This document shows, piece by piece, positions 44,043-52,296 of a DNA stretch of 64,000 nucleotides. The stretch comes from JAAFHB01 sp038236995 (GTDB lineage Bacteria; Bacteroidota; Bacteroidia; Bacteroidales; Prolixibacteraceae): contig JBBRZE010000009.1 in assembly GCA_038236995.1 (NCBI GenBank), positions 1 through 64,000 of the forward strand. The letters run 5' to 3'. The notes beneath the pieces were generated by a model. It searched no databases and was not told the DNA's origin. It worked only from the letters and a program-made list of their open reading frames with translations. The position numbers and the translations under genes were made by a program. Position 1 is the stretch's first letter, and each line of letters opens with the position of its first letter.

Positions 44043-44723
44043 ATGAAAAAGACGGTTTCTGTTTTGTTTATGTTTGCAGGCATCCTGTTTGCAATTTGTT
44101 TATTGATCTCCAATATCCTAGCCACAAAAATTATTTTGATTGGTTCCTGGGCAGCTCCGGCAGGTGTGCTGATTTTCCCCATTGCTTATATCATTAATGA
44201 TGTAATCGTTGAAGTATGGGGTTATCAAAAAGCACGGCTGATTATTTGGTCAGGCTTCGCAGTGAACATTATGGCAGTATTGTTCTTTACATTGGCCCTC
44301 GTTGTGCCGGCTGCCCCATTCTGGCAAAATCAGGAAGCCTTCGCTACAATTTTGGGAAGTACGCCACGAATTATTGCTGCCAGCTTATTGGCCTATCTTA
44401 CAGGTTCATTCCTAAACGCTTTTGTAATGAGCAAGGTGAAAATTCTGATGAAGGGAAAAGACTTTTCAGTCAGGGCCATTCTCTCGACTTTAGTGGGCGA
44501 AGCAGCCGACTCCTTTATTTTTATAACCATTGCTTTCGCTGGCAACCTGCCGTTTAACGTATTGATTGGTATGATCTTCACCCAGGCATGCATCAAAACG
44601 GCTTATGAGATTGTGATTCTGCCGTTTACGATCGTAGTTGTCAAATGGGTTAAGAAAGTTGAAGGTGTCGACACATTTGATGAGTCTATTTCATACAATC
44701 CTTTCTCAATCAATCAAATCTGA
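44043..44723 (+). CDS. yhhQ: Queuosine precursor transporter (YhhQ/VUT family)
   Basis: 226 residues with about six membrane spans. The family signature is the span SNILATKIILIGSW, PIAYIINDVIVEVWGYQKAR and the later STLVGEAADSFIFITIAF plus ACIKTAYEIVILP. YhhQ-type proteins import preQ0/preQ1 (or queuine). Its place behind a preQ1-I riboswitch and ahead of queC and queF supports that role. The start is ATG 44043-44045, immediately after the aptamer. Confidence 0.95.
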   Translation: MKKTVSVLFMFAGILFAICLLISNILATKIILIGSWAAPAGVLIFPIAYIINDVIVEVWGYQKARLIIWSGFAVNIMAVLFFTLALVVPAAPFWQNQEAFATILGSTPRIIAASLLAYLTGSFLNAFVMSKVKILMKGKDFSVRAILSTLVGEAADSFIFITIAFAGNLPFNVLIGMIFTQACIKTAYEIVILPFTIVVVKWVKKVEGVDTFDESISYNPFSINQI

Positions 44724-44724
44724 A

Positions 44725-45735
44725 ATGGTAAGTTTTCCGGTTATCGATTCAACTCTTTCGGCTAAGCACCTTGCATTGTTTGTGCACGAAAAATATGGTT
44801 TTACGGGCAATACGAGTTGTAAACTATTCAGGACAGGAATCAACCATACGTATATGGTTTCGGAAAATGAAAACAAATACGTACTTCGGATTTACAGCTA
44901 CAACTGGCGGACAGAAACTGATATCATGGAGGAATTACGGTTATTAGTACTCCTGAAAGAAAATAATATTGCTGTTTCCTACCCAATCCATGATAAGGGT
45001 GAAAATTATATTCAGATGATCGAGGCACCTGAAGGATTGCGTTATGCAGTGCTTTTTTCGTTTGCAGAAGGGAAGAAAGTAAGAAACCTGACTGAAAAAA
45101 CATGTTACAGCATTGGATCACTGATGGCAAATATTCATAAAACTACCATCAGCCAGGAAGTCAAGCGAATAGAATACAATGCTCATACTTTAACCCAACT
45201 ACCTTACCAATACGCAACTAAACATTTTTCCGAGTCGCTGGATGAGATGCAATTTGTAAAAAGAGCAAGTGATCATCTAACTGCATTGTTTGATGAAGTT
45301 GATTCAGTCAAACTTAGATACGGAGTAATACATCTTGATCTTTGGTATGATAATATGAGTATTGAGGATGAATCTGTTATAACAGTTTTTGATTTTGATT
45401 TTTGCGGAAACGGCTGGTTACTATTGGATATCGCTTATTTCGCAATGCAACTATTTAATACAGAGCCTGACACAAAATTATTCAAATCGAAATTGGAAAG
45501 TTTTTATAATGGATATCAAACAGTGACTCCTATCTCCGATGAAGAGAAAGCGCTAATTCCTGAAGCAGGATTAGCAATCTGGATATTTTATCTGGGAGTT
45601 CAATCCCAAAGATTTGATAATTGGTCAAATATATTTTTAAGTGAAAACTACTTGAAGCACATCGTAGGGATCATTAAGAACTGGCTGAAATACAACGAAA
45701 TAAAAATAAAAGGGGATAACGAAGTATATGTCTAA
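44725..45735 (+). CDS. APH-like phosphotransferase in the queuosine operon
   Basis: 336 residues, protein-kinase-like fold. Catalytic loop IHLDLWYDN (His203, Asp205, Asn210) and the metal-binding VFDFDFCGN (Asp223/Asp225) are intact; FRTGINHTYMV corresponds to the nucleotide loop and YVLRIYS carries the ATP-positioning region. So it should be an active small-molecule kinase, of the aminoglycoside phosphotransferase/homoserine-kinase-like group. I chose the ATG one base after the yhhQ stop; the frame is open further upstream. It overlaps queC by 8 bases. The substrate is unknown; its position suggests a role in queuosine precursor salvage, but this is inference. Confidence 0.85.
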   Translation: MVSFPVIDSTLSAKHLALFVHEKYGFTGNTSCKLFRTGINHTYMVSENENKYVLRIYSYNWRTETDIMEELRLLVLLKENNIAVSYPIHDKGENYIQMIEAPEGLRYAVLFSFAEGKKVRNLTEKTCYSIGSLMANIHKTTISQEVKRIEYNAHTLTQLPYQYATKHFSESLDEMQFVKRASDHLTALFDEVDSVKLRYGVIHLDLWYDNMSIEDESVITVFDFDFCGNGWLLLDIAYFAMQLFNTEPDTKLFKSKLESFYNGYQTVTPISDEEKALIPEAGLAIWIFYLGVQSQRFDNWSNIFLSENYLKHIVGIIKNWLKYNEIKIKGDNEVYV

Positions 45736-46384
45736 AGCATTGGTAGTTTTTTCAGGTGGTCAGGATTCGACAACCTGTCTTTTCTGGGCTAAAAAGCATT
45801 TTGACGAGGTTTTGGCGATTGCTTTTGATTATGGACAGCGCCACATTGTTGAACTTGACGCTGCAAAAAAGATTGCGTCGGAAGCAAAAGTAAAACTGAA
45901 CCTATTTAAAATCAACTTACTAAGCGAAGTGTCGCATAATTCATTAACAGATAATGCGATGGAGGTTGAAACAAATCAGCCCGATCACCGCCCGCCCAAT
46001 ACGTTAGTTGAAGGCAGAAATATGTTGTTTCTTACTTATGCCGCCGTCTTTGCCAAAGCCAATGGAATCAGTGACATCATTACTGGTGTCGGTCAGGCTG
46101 ACTATAGCGGATATCCCGACTGCAGAAATGAATTTATAAAATCGCTGAATCAGACACTTAATCTGTCGATGGATTACGATTACCATATTCATACTCCACT
46201 GATGTGGCTCGACAAATCTGAAATTTGGCAAATGGCCGACGGGCTGGGCGTATTTGAGATTGTGCGGGATCAGACGATCACCTGCTATCACGGGATTCAA
46301 GGTGAAGGTTGCGGCACATGTCCGTCGTGCAAATTGCGAAACAGAGGTTTGTTAAAATATTTAAAATCAAAGAATAATGGATGA
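45728..46384 (+). CDS. queC: 7-cyano-7-deazaguanine synthase
   Basis: 218 residues, normal length. It converts 7-carboxy-7-deazaguanine, ammonia and ATP to preQ0. The PP-loop SGGQDSTT (9-16), AFDYGQRH, VPGRN-type LVEGRNMLFL, GVGQADYSGYPDCR and the zinc cluster motif GCGTCPSC followed by KLRNRG are all present. It overlaps the kinase gene upstream and queF downstream by 8 bases each. Confidence 0.97.
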   Translation: MSKALVVFSGGQDSTTCLFWAKKHFDEVLAIAFDYGQRHIVELDAAKKIASEAKVKLNLFKINLLSEVSHNSLTDNAMEVETNQPDHRPPNTLVEGRNMLFLTYAAVFAKANGISDIITGVGQADYSGYPDCRNEFIKSLNQTLNLSMDYDYHIHTPLMWLDKSEIWQMADGLGVFEIVRDQTITCYHGIQGEGCGTCPSCKLRNRGLLKYLKSKNNG

Positions 46385-46847
46385 TTTAAAAAGTTTGGGA
46401 AAGTCAACCGGTTATGAATTCAGTTATTCACCGCAAGTGTTGGAAACCTTTGAAAACCGTCATCCCGGAAACGATTACTGGGTCAAATTCAATTGCCCCG
46501 AGTTCACTTCATTATGCCCGATTACGGGTCAGCCCGATTTTGCGGCCATATACATTAGTTATATTCCTGATGTGAAAATGGTTGAAAGTAAAAGTCTTAA
46601 GCTGTATCTTTTCAGTTTCAGGAACCATGGTGGATTCCATGAAGATTGCGTTAATATCATCATGAAAGACCTGATCAAATTGATGGAACCAAGGTATATC
46701 GAGGTTTGGGGGAAATTCACACCACGCGGTGGTATTAGTATCGATCCGTATTGCAATTACGGAAAACCTGAGACCAACTTTGTGGCAATGGCTGAGTTTA
46801 GGATGATGAACCATGACCTATATCCGGAGAAGGTGGATAACCGATAG
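46377..46847 (+). CDS. queF: NADPH-dependent 7-cyano-7-deazaguanine reductase
   Basis: 156 residues, the short (unimodular) QueF type. It reduces preQ0 to preQ1. FNCPEFTSLCPITGQPDFA contains the thioimide-forming Cys47 and the general acid Asp54, seven residues apart as in Bacillus QueF; VESKSLKLYL and the ending TNFVAMAE are also typical. preQ1, its product, is the ligand of the operon's riboswitch, so the pathway is feedback-controlled. A strong hairpin follows at 46855. Confidence 0.97.
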   Translation: MDDLKSLGKSTGYEFSYSPQVLETFENRHPGNDYWVKFNCPEFTSLCPITGQPDFAAIYISYIPDVKMVESKSLKLYLFSFRNHGGFHEDCVNIIMKDLIKLMEPRYIEVWGKFTPRGGISIDPYCNYGKPETNFVAMAEFRMMNHDLYPEKVDNR

Positions 46848-46854
46848 AAAAAAA

Positions 46855-46881
46855 TAGAGACAAGGCAGTGCCTTGTCTCTA
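46855..46881. terminator. Palindromic terminator after queF (repeat-like)
   Basis: TAGAGACAAGG (46855-46865) pairs with CCTTGTCTCTA (46871-46881) around CAGTG. An A-run precedes and T-rich sequence follows. It can terminate both the queF and the enolase transcripts. The AGAGACAAGGCA...TGCCTTGTCTCT form is also a widely dispersed intergenic palindrome. Confidence 0.75.
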
Positions 46882-46907
46882 CAATTCATTCTTATCGCGG
46901 GAAATAA

Positions 46908-48209
46908 TTATCCCTTCTTTACTTTTACAACTCCATAAACTGCACTTTCGCCCAATTCCTCTTCAATACGGAGCAACTGGTTGTATTTTGCGATCCGGTC
47001 AGTGCGGCTCAACGAACCGGTTTTGATCTGACCGCTATTGGTTGCAACAGCGATATCAGCAATGGTTGTATCTTCAGTTTCTCCTGAGCGATGTGAGGTA
47101 ACACTTGTGTAACCTGCACGGTGAGCCATTTCGATGGCATCAAGTGTTTCAGTAAGTGTACCAATCTGATTTACTTTAATCAGGATAGAATTGGCAGCGC
47201 CTAATTCGATCCCCTTCTTTAGGTATTCAACATTGGTTACAAACAAGTCATCGCCAACAAGCTGACATTTATCACCGGTTTTTTTGGTATGCAACACCCA
47301 ACCTTCCCAGTCGCTCTGGTCGAATCCATCCTCAATAGAGTCAATCGGATATTTAGCAACAAGATCGGCCAGGAAATCAACCTGTTGTTCACGGGTTCTT
47401 TTTGCACCATTTGGTCCTTCGAATTTGGAATAGTCATAAATGCCATTTACATAGAATTCTGAAGCAGCGCAATCAAGTCCAATCGAAACATCACCGCCAT
47501 CTTCTGCACGACCTGGTTTGTAACCTGCTTTTTTAATGGCATCGATGATGCTGTTTAAGGCATCTTCGGTTCCGGCGAGTGCCGGTGCAAAGCCACCTTC
47601 GTCGCCTACCGCAGTACTTAAATTACGGTCATGAAGCACTTTTTTAAGACTGTGGAATACTTCGGCACCCATACGAAGGCCTTCGCGAAAGGAAGTTGCG
47701 CCGATCGGGCGAATCATAAATTCCTGGAATGCAATCGGAGCGTCAGAATGCGATCCGCCATTGATGATATTCATCATCGGAACAGGCAATGTTTTGGCAT
47801 TTGTTCCACCGATGTAGCGATAAAGTGGCATATCAAGGTAAGCCGCAGCAGCTTTGGCAACTGCCAGCGATACACCAAGAATTGCATTTGCCCCAAGATT
47901 CGATTTTGTTTTTGTGCCATCCAGTTCGATCAATTTACGATCCAGCGCAACCTGATTAAGTGCACTCATTCCAACGACCTCTTCTGCAATCGTTTTATTA
48001 ATATTTTCAACTGCTTTAAGTACACCTTTGCCGAGATAGCGTTTTTTATCTCCGTCCCGAAGTTCAAGCGCTTCGTTTTCGCCGGTTGATGCACCTGATG
48101 GTACTGCGGCACGTCCCATGATTCCACTTTCAAGTGTCACTTCAACCTCAACGGTTGGGTTCCCGCGAGAATCGAGAATTTCTCTTCCGATTACTTTGTA
48201 AATTAACAT
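46908..48209 (-). CDS. eno: Enolase
   Basis: 433 residues. Converts 2-phosphoglycerate to phosphoenolpyruvate in glycolysis. Markers: DSRGNPTVEVEV, the loop GASTGENEALELRDGD, PIAFQEFMI, SIEDGFDQSDWEGW with the Mg ligands, GDDLFVTN, the catalytic Lys in ILIKVNQIGTLTE and VTSHRSGETED. No anomaly. The start is ATG 48207-48209; a -7 box lies at 48301-48308. Confidence 0.98.
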   Translation of the reverse strand: MLIYKVIGREILDSRGNPTVEVEVTLESGIMGRAAVPSGASTGENEALELRDGDKKRYLGKGVLKAVENINKTIAEEVVGMSALNQVALDRKLIELDGTKTKSNLGANAILGVSLAVAKAAAAYLDMPLYRYIGGTNAKTLPVPMMNIINGGSHSDAPIAFQEFMIRPIGATSFREGLRMGAEVFHSLKKVLHDRNLSTAVGDEGGFAPALAGTEDALNSIIDAIKKAGYKPGRAEDGGDVSIGLDCAASEFYVNGIYDYSKFEGPNGAKRTREQQVDFLADLVAKYPIDSIEDGFDQSDWEGWVLHTKKTGDKCQLVGDDLFVTNVEYLKKGIELGAANSILIKVNQIGTLTETLDAIEMAHRAGYTSVTSHRSGETEDTTIADIAVATNSGQIKTGSLSRTDRIAKYNQLLRIEEELGESAVYGVVKVKKG

Positions 48210-48437
48210 CGTTTTTTGGTATTAAATAGTAATAAAAATTAATGTTGCTGTCATACTAACAGTTTGATACAAAAAATAGTTTTGAAATCGTTAAACCTTA
48301 CAAATATAAACATTCCGGAAATCATAAACTTGCTATACACTGGAAAGACTGTTAGAAAGAGGTTAAATTTAGAGATGAAATTTAATGGGTTCATTCGACA
48401 ATCAAAAGAGATTGTGAGTTCGTCGAAAGTCAAAAAT
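48210..48437. other. Intergenic region between enolase and upstream gene
   Basis: About 230 bases. A minus-strand TATATTTG (plus 48301-48308) fits the enolase promoter, giving a leader near 85 bases. No reading frame of note and no other structure seen. Confidence 0.5.
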
Positions 48438-48467
48438 GAAAGCCCCGGAAAAATTTCCAGGGCTTTT
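48438..48467 (-). terminator. Terminator after the carboxypeptidase-regulatory-like gene
   Basis: AAAGCCCCGGAAA pairs with TTTCCAGGGCTTT with one mismatch and a short loop; T-run on the minus side. About 60 bases past the stop at 48528. Confidence 0.75.
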
Positions 48468-48527
48468 CATGCTGATTATTTGGAACGAACATAGAACTTT
48501 AAATTCTAATTCGTTATTGAACGTGTT

Positions 48528-49835
48528 TTACATTTTCGTTTTTTCGAGTCTCTTTTGAATTTTCTTTATGGCGTTCTCAATCGGTTTTTCCGGTTCAATA
48601 ACATTGTATTCTCCCCAGAACTCACGATCCGCAAATCCTGAAATCTCATCGGTTAATACGACAGTTGATTTCATTCGATCGGCCATTTTTACCGGTTTAT
48701 CAGTTGTCTTTTCCCAGTCTGTGATAGCCATTTCGATGGTCGATTCATAAACGGTATTGAATAACTTCTTTTTCCAGTCAACTTTGAAAGTAATCTGCCC
48801 TCTTGAATAACTGTAGTACCATTTACCATCTTTCTCGCGATAGTCAATATGGTAAGCTGCAAGCGTCGGATAGACTTTTGCACCAGCTGGTTTCTTCTTA
48901 ATAAACATATCGCTGGCCATCATTTTATTTTCAACGTTAAGGTTAAACGTGGCACTTGTAATGGCAAGACTCTCAGTATCGATAAACAGTTTTCCATAAT
49001 AGAGCGGTTCTGTAATGTGAGAACGTTGTTTGAATGACAACACATATATCAAACGGTCGTTAACTTTCGTAATGTTTTCAAGGCTGAATTCATAATTGCC
49101 AATCATATCTTCGGTGAAAACCATTTCAGGATTCTTCATAATATCCAGGTACAAAGTGGTATATGGCCCTCCCTGAAGTTTAAAAGTTAAAGTATCCATC
49201 TTGGTGTAATCAGTACTTTTCCTGGCTTTGTAGAGTTGAGCCACATCGATCCGTGATGACATATAAGGCTGTTTATGTATTTCGACAACAGCCTCGGAAA
49301 GAGATACATAAGTCCTTCTTTTCTTGATTGTTTCGCGGTAGAATGCTGACATTAATGTTTGATCATTGAAATAGTTATCTGCCCGCTTATTCATAACAGC
49401 ACGGATCAGCAACTCGGGATCTTTTGGAAAAACCCGAACCTCATTCAATGCAATAACCAATAAATCAAGTTCAATTCTAGTTCTTTCAGATTTAAATTCC
49501 GAAAGATTCACACTTTTGTTTTTGTATCCAAGAAAGGATACAGTTACTTTTCCTTCGGTCATACTTTTTGGAACTTTTAACGAGAATTCACCTTCAGAAT
49601 TTGTGATCGTTGCAATATTTGTTCCATTCAAAGTTAGAGAAGCAAAAGCAAGCGGAGACCTTGTCTCCTGATCAGATACAGAACCTTTATACTGGACATA
49701 CGTCAAAGTGTCAGGCTGATTTGATTTTGGGATAGCCGGAAGAGCAATTGATGCTCTTGAAAATCCCATAAGAATCAAAATAATAGCTGTTATTATTGTT
49801 GATCTTTGACCGAAGTAGAAAGTTTGTGTTTTCAT
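48528..49835 (-). CDS. Carboxypeptidase-regulatory-like domain protein, exported
   Basis: 435 residues. N-terminal signal region, then a carboxypeptidase-D regulatory-like Ig-type domain (about 48-130: YKGSVSDQETRSPLAFASLT, TNSEGEFSLKVPKS, VSFLGYK). The remaining 300 residues are beta-rich and follow the pattern of exported Bacteroidota proteins related to DUF5686 without its barrel. TonB-dependent plug or barrel motifs are absent. Likely periplasmic or outer-membrane associated; the function is unknown. Monocistronic. Confidence 0.8.
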   Translation of the reverse strand: MKTQTFYFGQRSTIITAIILILMGFSRASIALPAIPKSNQPDTLTYVQYKGSVSDQETRSPLAFASLTLNGTNIATITNSEGEFSLKVPKSMTEGKVTVSFLGYKNKSVNLSEFKSERTRIELDLLVIALNEVRVFPKDPELLIRAVMNKRADNYFNDQTLMSAFYRETIKKRRTYVSLSEAVVEIHKQPYMSSRIDVAQLYKARKSTDYTKMDTLTFKLQGGPYTTLYLDIMKNPEMVFTEDMIGNYEFSLENITKVNDRLIYVLSFKQRSHITEPLYYGKLFIDTESLAITSATFNLNVENKMMASDMFIKKKPAGAKVYPTLAAYHIDYREKDGKWYYSYSRGQITFKVDWKKKLFNTVYESTIEMAITDWEKTTDKPVKMADRMKSTVVLTDEISGFADREFWGEYNVIEPEKPIENAIKKIQKRLEKTKM

Positions 49836-49964
49836 GGCTTAAATTTTAAAAATTTGGACTTTATACTCATGAGACAGCCAGTCTACAAAACACCCTTATA
49901 CGGAAACCTTCTTTTTTTAAGAATCGCTTAAAAACTACCACCACCAGTCTTATTAAGAACTATA

Positions 49965-49997
49965 ATTGTCAAATATTCAGAGATTTTAATAATTTTG
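49965..49997 (+). promoter_or_regulatory. Predicted promoter of the patatin-barrel gene
   Basis: ATTG (49965-49968), a 21-base spacer and TAATTTTG (49990-49997), matching TAnnTTTG. The predicted start is about 50004, 35 bases before the GTG. Confidence 0.5.
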
Positions 49998-50038
49998 GCA
50001 GTGGAATTTGAATGAAATTTTGTTAAAATGAGAATATT

Positions 50039-52222
50039 GTGAAACGAAAGATAATTATAGCGCTTTTAACAGTGTTTTCACTATTTGTCAATGCTACAGA
50101 ATCTTCGAAAAGGCCTAAAATCGGGTTGGTTCTTTCGGGCGGAGGAGCAAAAGGTTTTGCACATGTTGGCGCACTTAAAGTAATTGAGGAGGCAGGAATT
50201 CCTATTGATTATATTACCGGTACCAGCGTCGGTAGTATTGTAGGAGGACTTTATGCTATTGGATATGATGCTTCCATGCTTGAACATATCATCCAAAGCC
50301 AGAATTGGCAGGAGTTATTAAGCAACAGTTTTAAAAGGGAATATATACCTACGATTATAAAAGAAGAGCAACTGCGTTATCTTATAACGCTGCCAATCGA
50401 AACAAAAAAAATCACGATCCCTTCTGGCTTGCTAAACGGACAGAATGCAATGGAATTCTTTACATATCTCACATACGGATACCATGATATAACTGATTTT
50501 TCGAAATTACCCATTCCATTTGAATGCATTGCGGCAGATATTGCCACAGGAGATGAGGTCATTCTTAAGAGGGGATTCCTGCCGAAAGCGATTAGAGCAA
50601 GTATGGCATTCCCGGCAGCGATAGCTGCTTGCGAGATTGATGGCCGTATGCTGGTTGATGGCGGAATTGTGAATAATTTCCCCGTCGATCGTTGCCGTGA
50701 AATGGGTGCGGATATTATTATCGGGGTCGATATTGGAGATGCTTTGCTGACAAAAGATAAAATAAAATCGATTCCTGACGTTATTTCCCAACTCACCAGT
50801 CTGATGTCGATCGAGCGAAGTGAAAAGAATCGGAAGAATGTCGATATATTAATAAGACCTGATATTTCAGGCTATTCTGCTTCCAGTTTTGATACCGAAT
50901 CAGCTATCGTTTTGATGAAACGGGGAGAGGATGCTGCCCGTAAAATACTGCCTAAACTCATAAGAATGCGCGATTCGCTTGGGATTGCACCTGTCCTCAA
51001 AAAACCACGCGAAATGCCGAATGAAAGTGCATCTATGATTGTGAATAAGATTGAGGTTGAAGGAACTGAGAAGACGAATATTGTATCTTTTCTTGGCAAA
51101 ATGGGGATTGGTAAAGACAAGAATGTCACCCTACAGCATATACGACAAAGTGTTTCAAGAATTTATGCTGCCGGTAATTACGAGAATGTTGATTTCAGGA
51201 TATCAGGTGATGCTAAAAAAACAATTCTTATAAATGTGAAAGAGAGTTCAACTCAACGTTTGAATATTGGGCTCCATTACGACACTGATCTTAAAGCGTC
51301 AGCACTTATTAACACAACTATTTACAGCGATCGGATAAGTGGGTCGAATCTTTCGCTCGATGCAAAATTATCATCTTTACCAATGTTTTCAGCGCGGTAC
51401 TCCCTCGACAGGGGCTGGAAACCAGGATTCACGGTGTTCGGATCCTTTATTTCGGATAAAATCTGGGGATACGAAAATGAACGAAAGTCGTCTGAAATTA
51501 ATGTTCAGCTGATAAATCTTCAGGTGGCAACCCAGGCAGTCATCTCCGATGCATTCAGAATATCGATTGGTGCTTCTCTGGAGAATTTTCGATTTGGAAC
51601 GGTCATCGGGGTGCCAGATACTACAGAGTTAAAGAATGGTATTTTTTATAATTATTTCGCGAAACTAAAACTTGATGAATTGGATCATCCATATTTTCCT
51701 ACAAAGGGTTGGGCAATGGACGGCATCTTCAAACTTGTAACAGAAAATGGATGGACCTATACCGGTAATTCACCGCTTGTACTGATGGGGCTCACGGCTA
51801 AAGTGGCTAAAAAAATCTCCAATCGGCTTACCTTTCTCCCATCATTTTATTCCCAATTTACATTTGCTAAAACCGCACCGGTGTATTATAAAGCATATAT
51901 TGGTGGATTTCAAAGAACTAACTATTTTGGAATTTACCTCCCTTTTGCTGGATTAAGACGGATGGAACTCAGCGCTGACAATGTTGCCTTGGTTCGCCTT
52001 GACCTTCGATTGCGGTTATGGGAGAAGTTCTATTTGACAGCAAATCCCAATTTTGGAATGTATGGTGACAGCGTCTCTCCGTTTGTCGAAGGAAATTTTA
52101 TGGTAGGTGGGGGTTTCTCTATTGCTTACGACAGTATGGTAGGACCGATTGAATTCAATCTGAGCACATCAAACATAAACAATAAAGTAGCTGCATTTTT
52201 CTCCCTGGGTTACTGCTTTTAA
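50039..52222 (+). CDS. Patatin-like phospholipase with BamA/TamA-like C-terminal barrel
   Basis: 727 residues. Signal peptide, then a patatin lipase domain (about 27-310): oxyanion loop SGGGAKG, nucleophile Ser63 in GTSVG, and Asp207 in VDGGIVNN. Residues about 345-410 look like a POTRA domain (IVNKIEVEGTEKTNIVSFL), followed by a 16-strand-type barrel region with RPS-like YFPTKGWAM and a C-terminal Phe. The layout is that of PlpD-type (type Vd) self-secreted lipases. The start is GTG at 50039-50041; a four-codon frame ATG-AGA-ATA-TTG-TGA overlaps it. Confidence 0.88.
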   Translation: MKRKIIIALLTVFSLFVNATESSKRPKIGLVLSGGGAKGFAHVGALKVIEEAGIPIDYITGTSVGSIVGGLYAIGYDASMLEHIIQSQNWQELLSNSFKREYIPTIIKEEQLRYLITLPIETKKITIPSGLLNGQNAMEFFTYLTYGYHDITDFSKLPIPFECIAADIATGDEVILKRGFLPKAIRASMAFPAAIAACEIDGRMLVDGGIVNNFPVDRCREMGADIIIGVDIGDALLTKDKIKSIPDVISQLTSLMSIERSEKNRKNVDILIRPDISGYSASSFDTESAIVLMKRGEDAARKILPKLIRMRDSLGIAPVLKKPREMPNESASMIVNKIEVEGTEKTNIVSFLGKMGIGKDKNVTLQHIRQSVSRIYAAGNYENVDFRISGDAKKTILINVKESSTQRLNIGLHYDTDLKASALINTTIYSDRISGSNLSLDAKLSSLPMFSARYSLDRGWKPGFTVFGSFISDKIWGYENERKSSEINVQLINLQVATQAVISDAFRISIGASLENFRFGTVIGVPDTTELKNGIFYNYFAKLKLDELDHPYFPTKGWAMDGIFKLVTENGWTYTGNSPLVLMGLTAKVAKKISNRLTFLPSFYSQFTFAKTAPVYYKAYIGGFQRTNYFGIYLPFAGLRRMELSADNVALVRLDLRLRLWEKFYLTANPNFGMYGDSVSPFVEGNFMVGGGFSIAYDSMVGPIEFNLSTSNINNKVAAFFSLGYCF

Positions 52223-52296
52223 AGAACGTTGGAGAAAGGACAAGACTTTGAGAAAGTTAAAATAAGAGCACATTTGAGTTGGCACAATAACATTAT

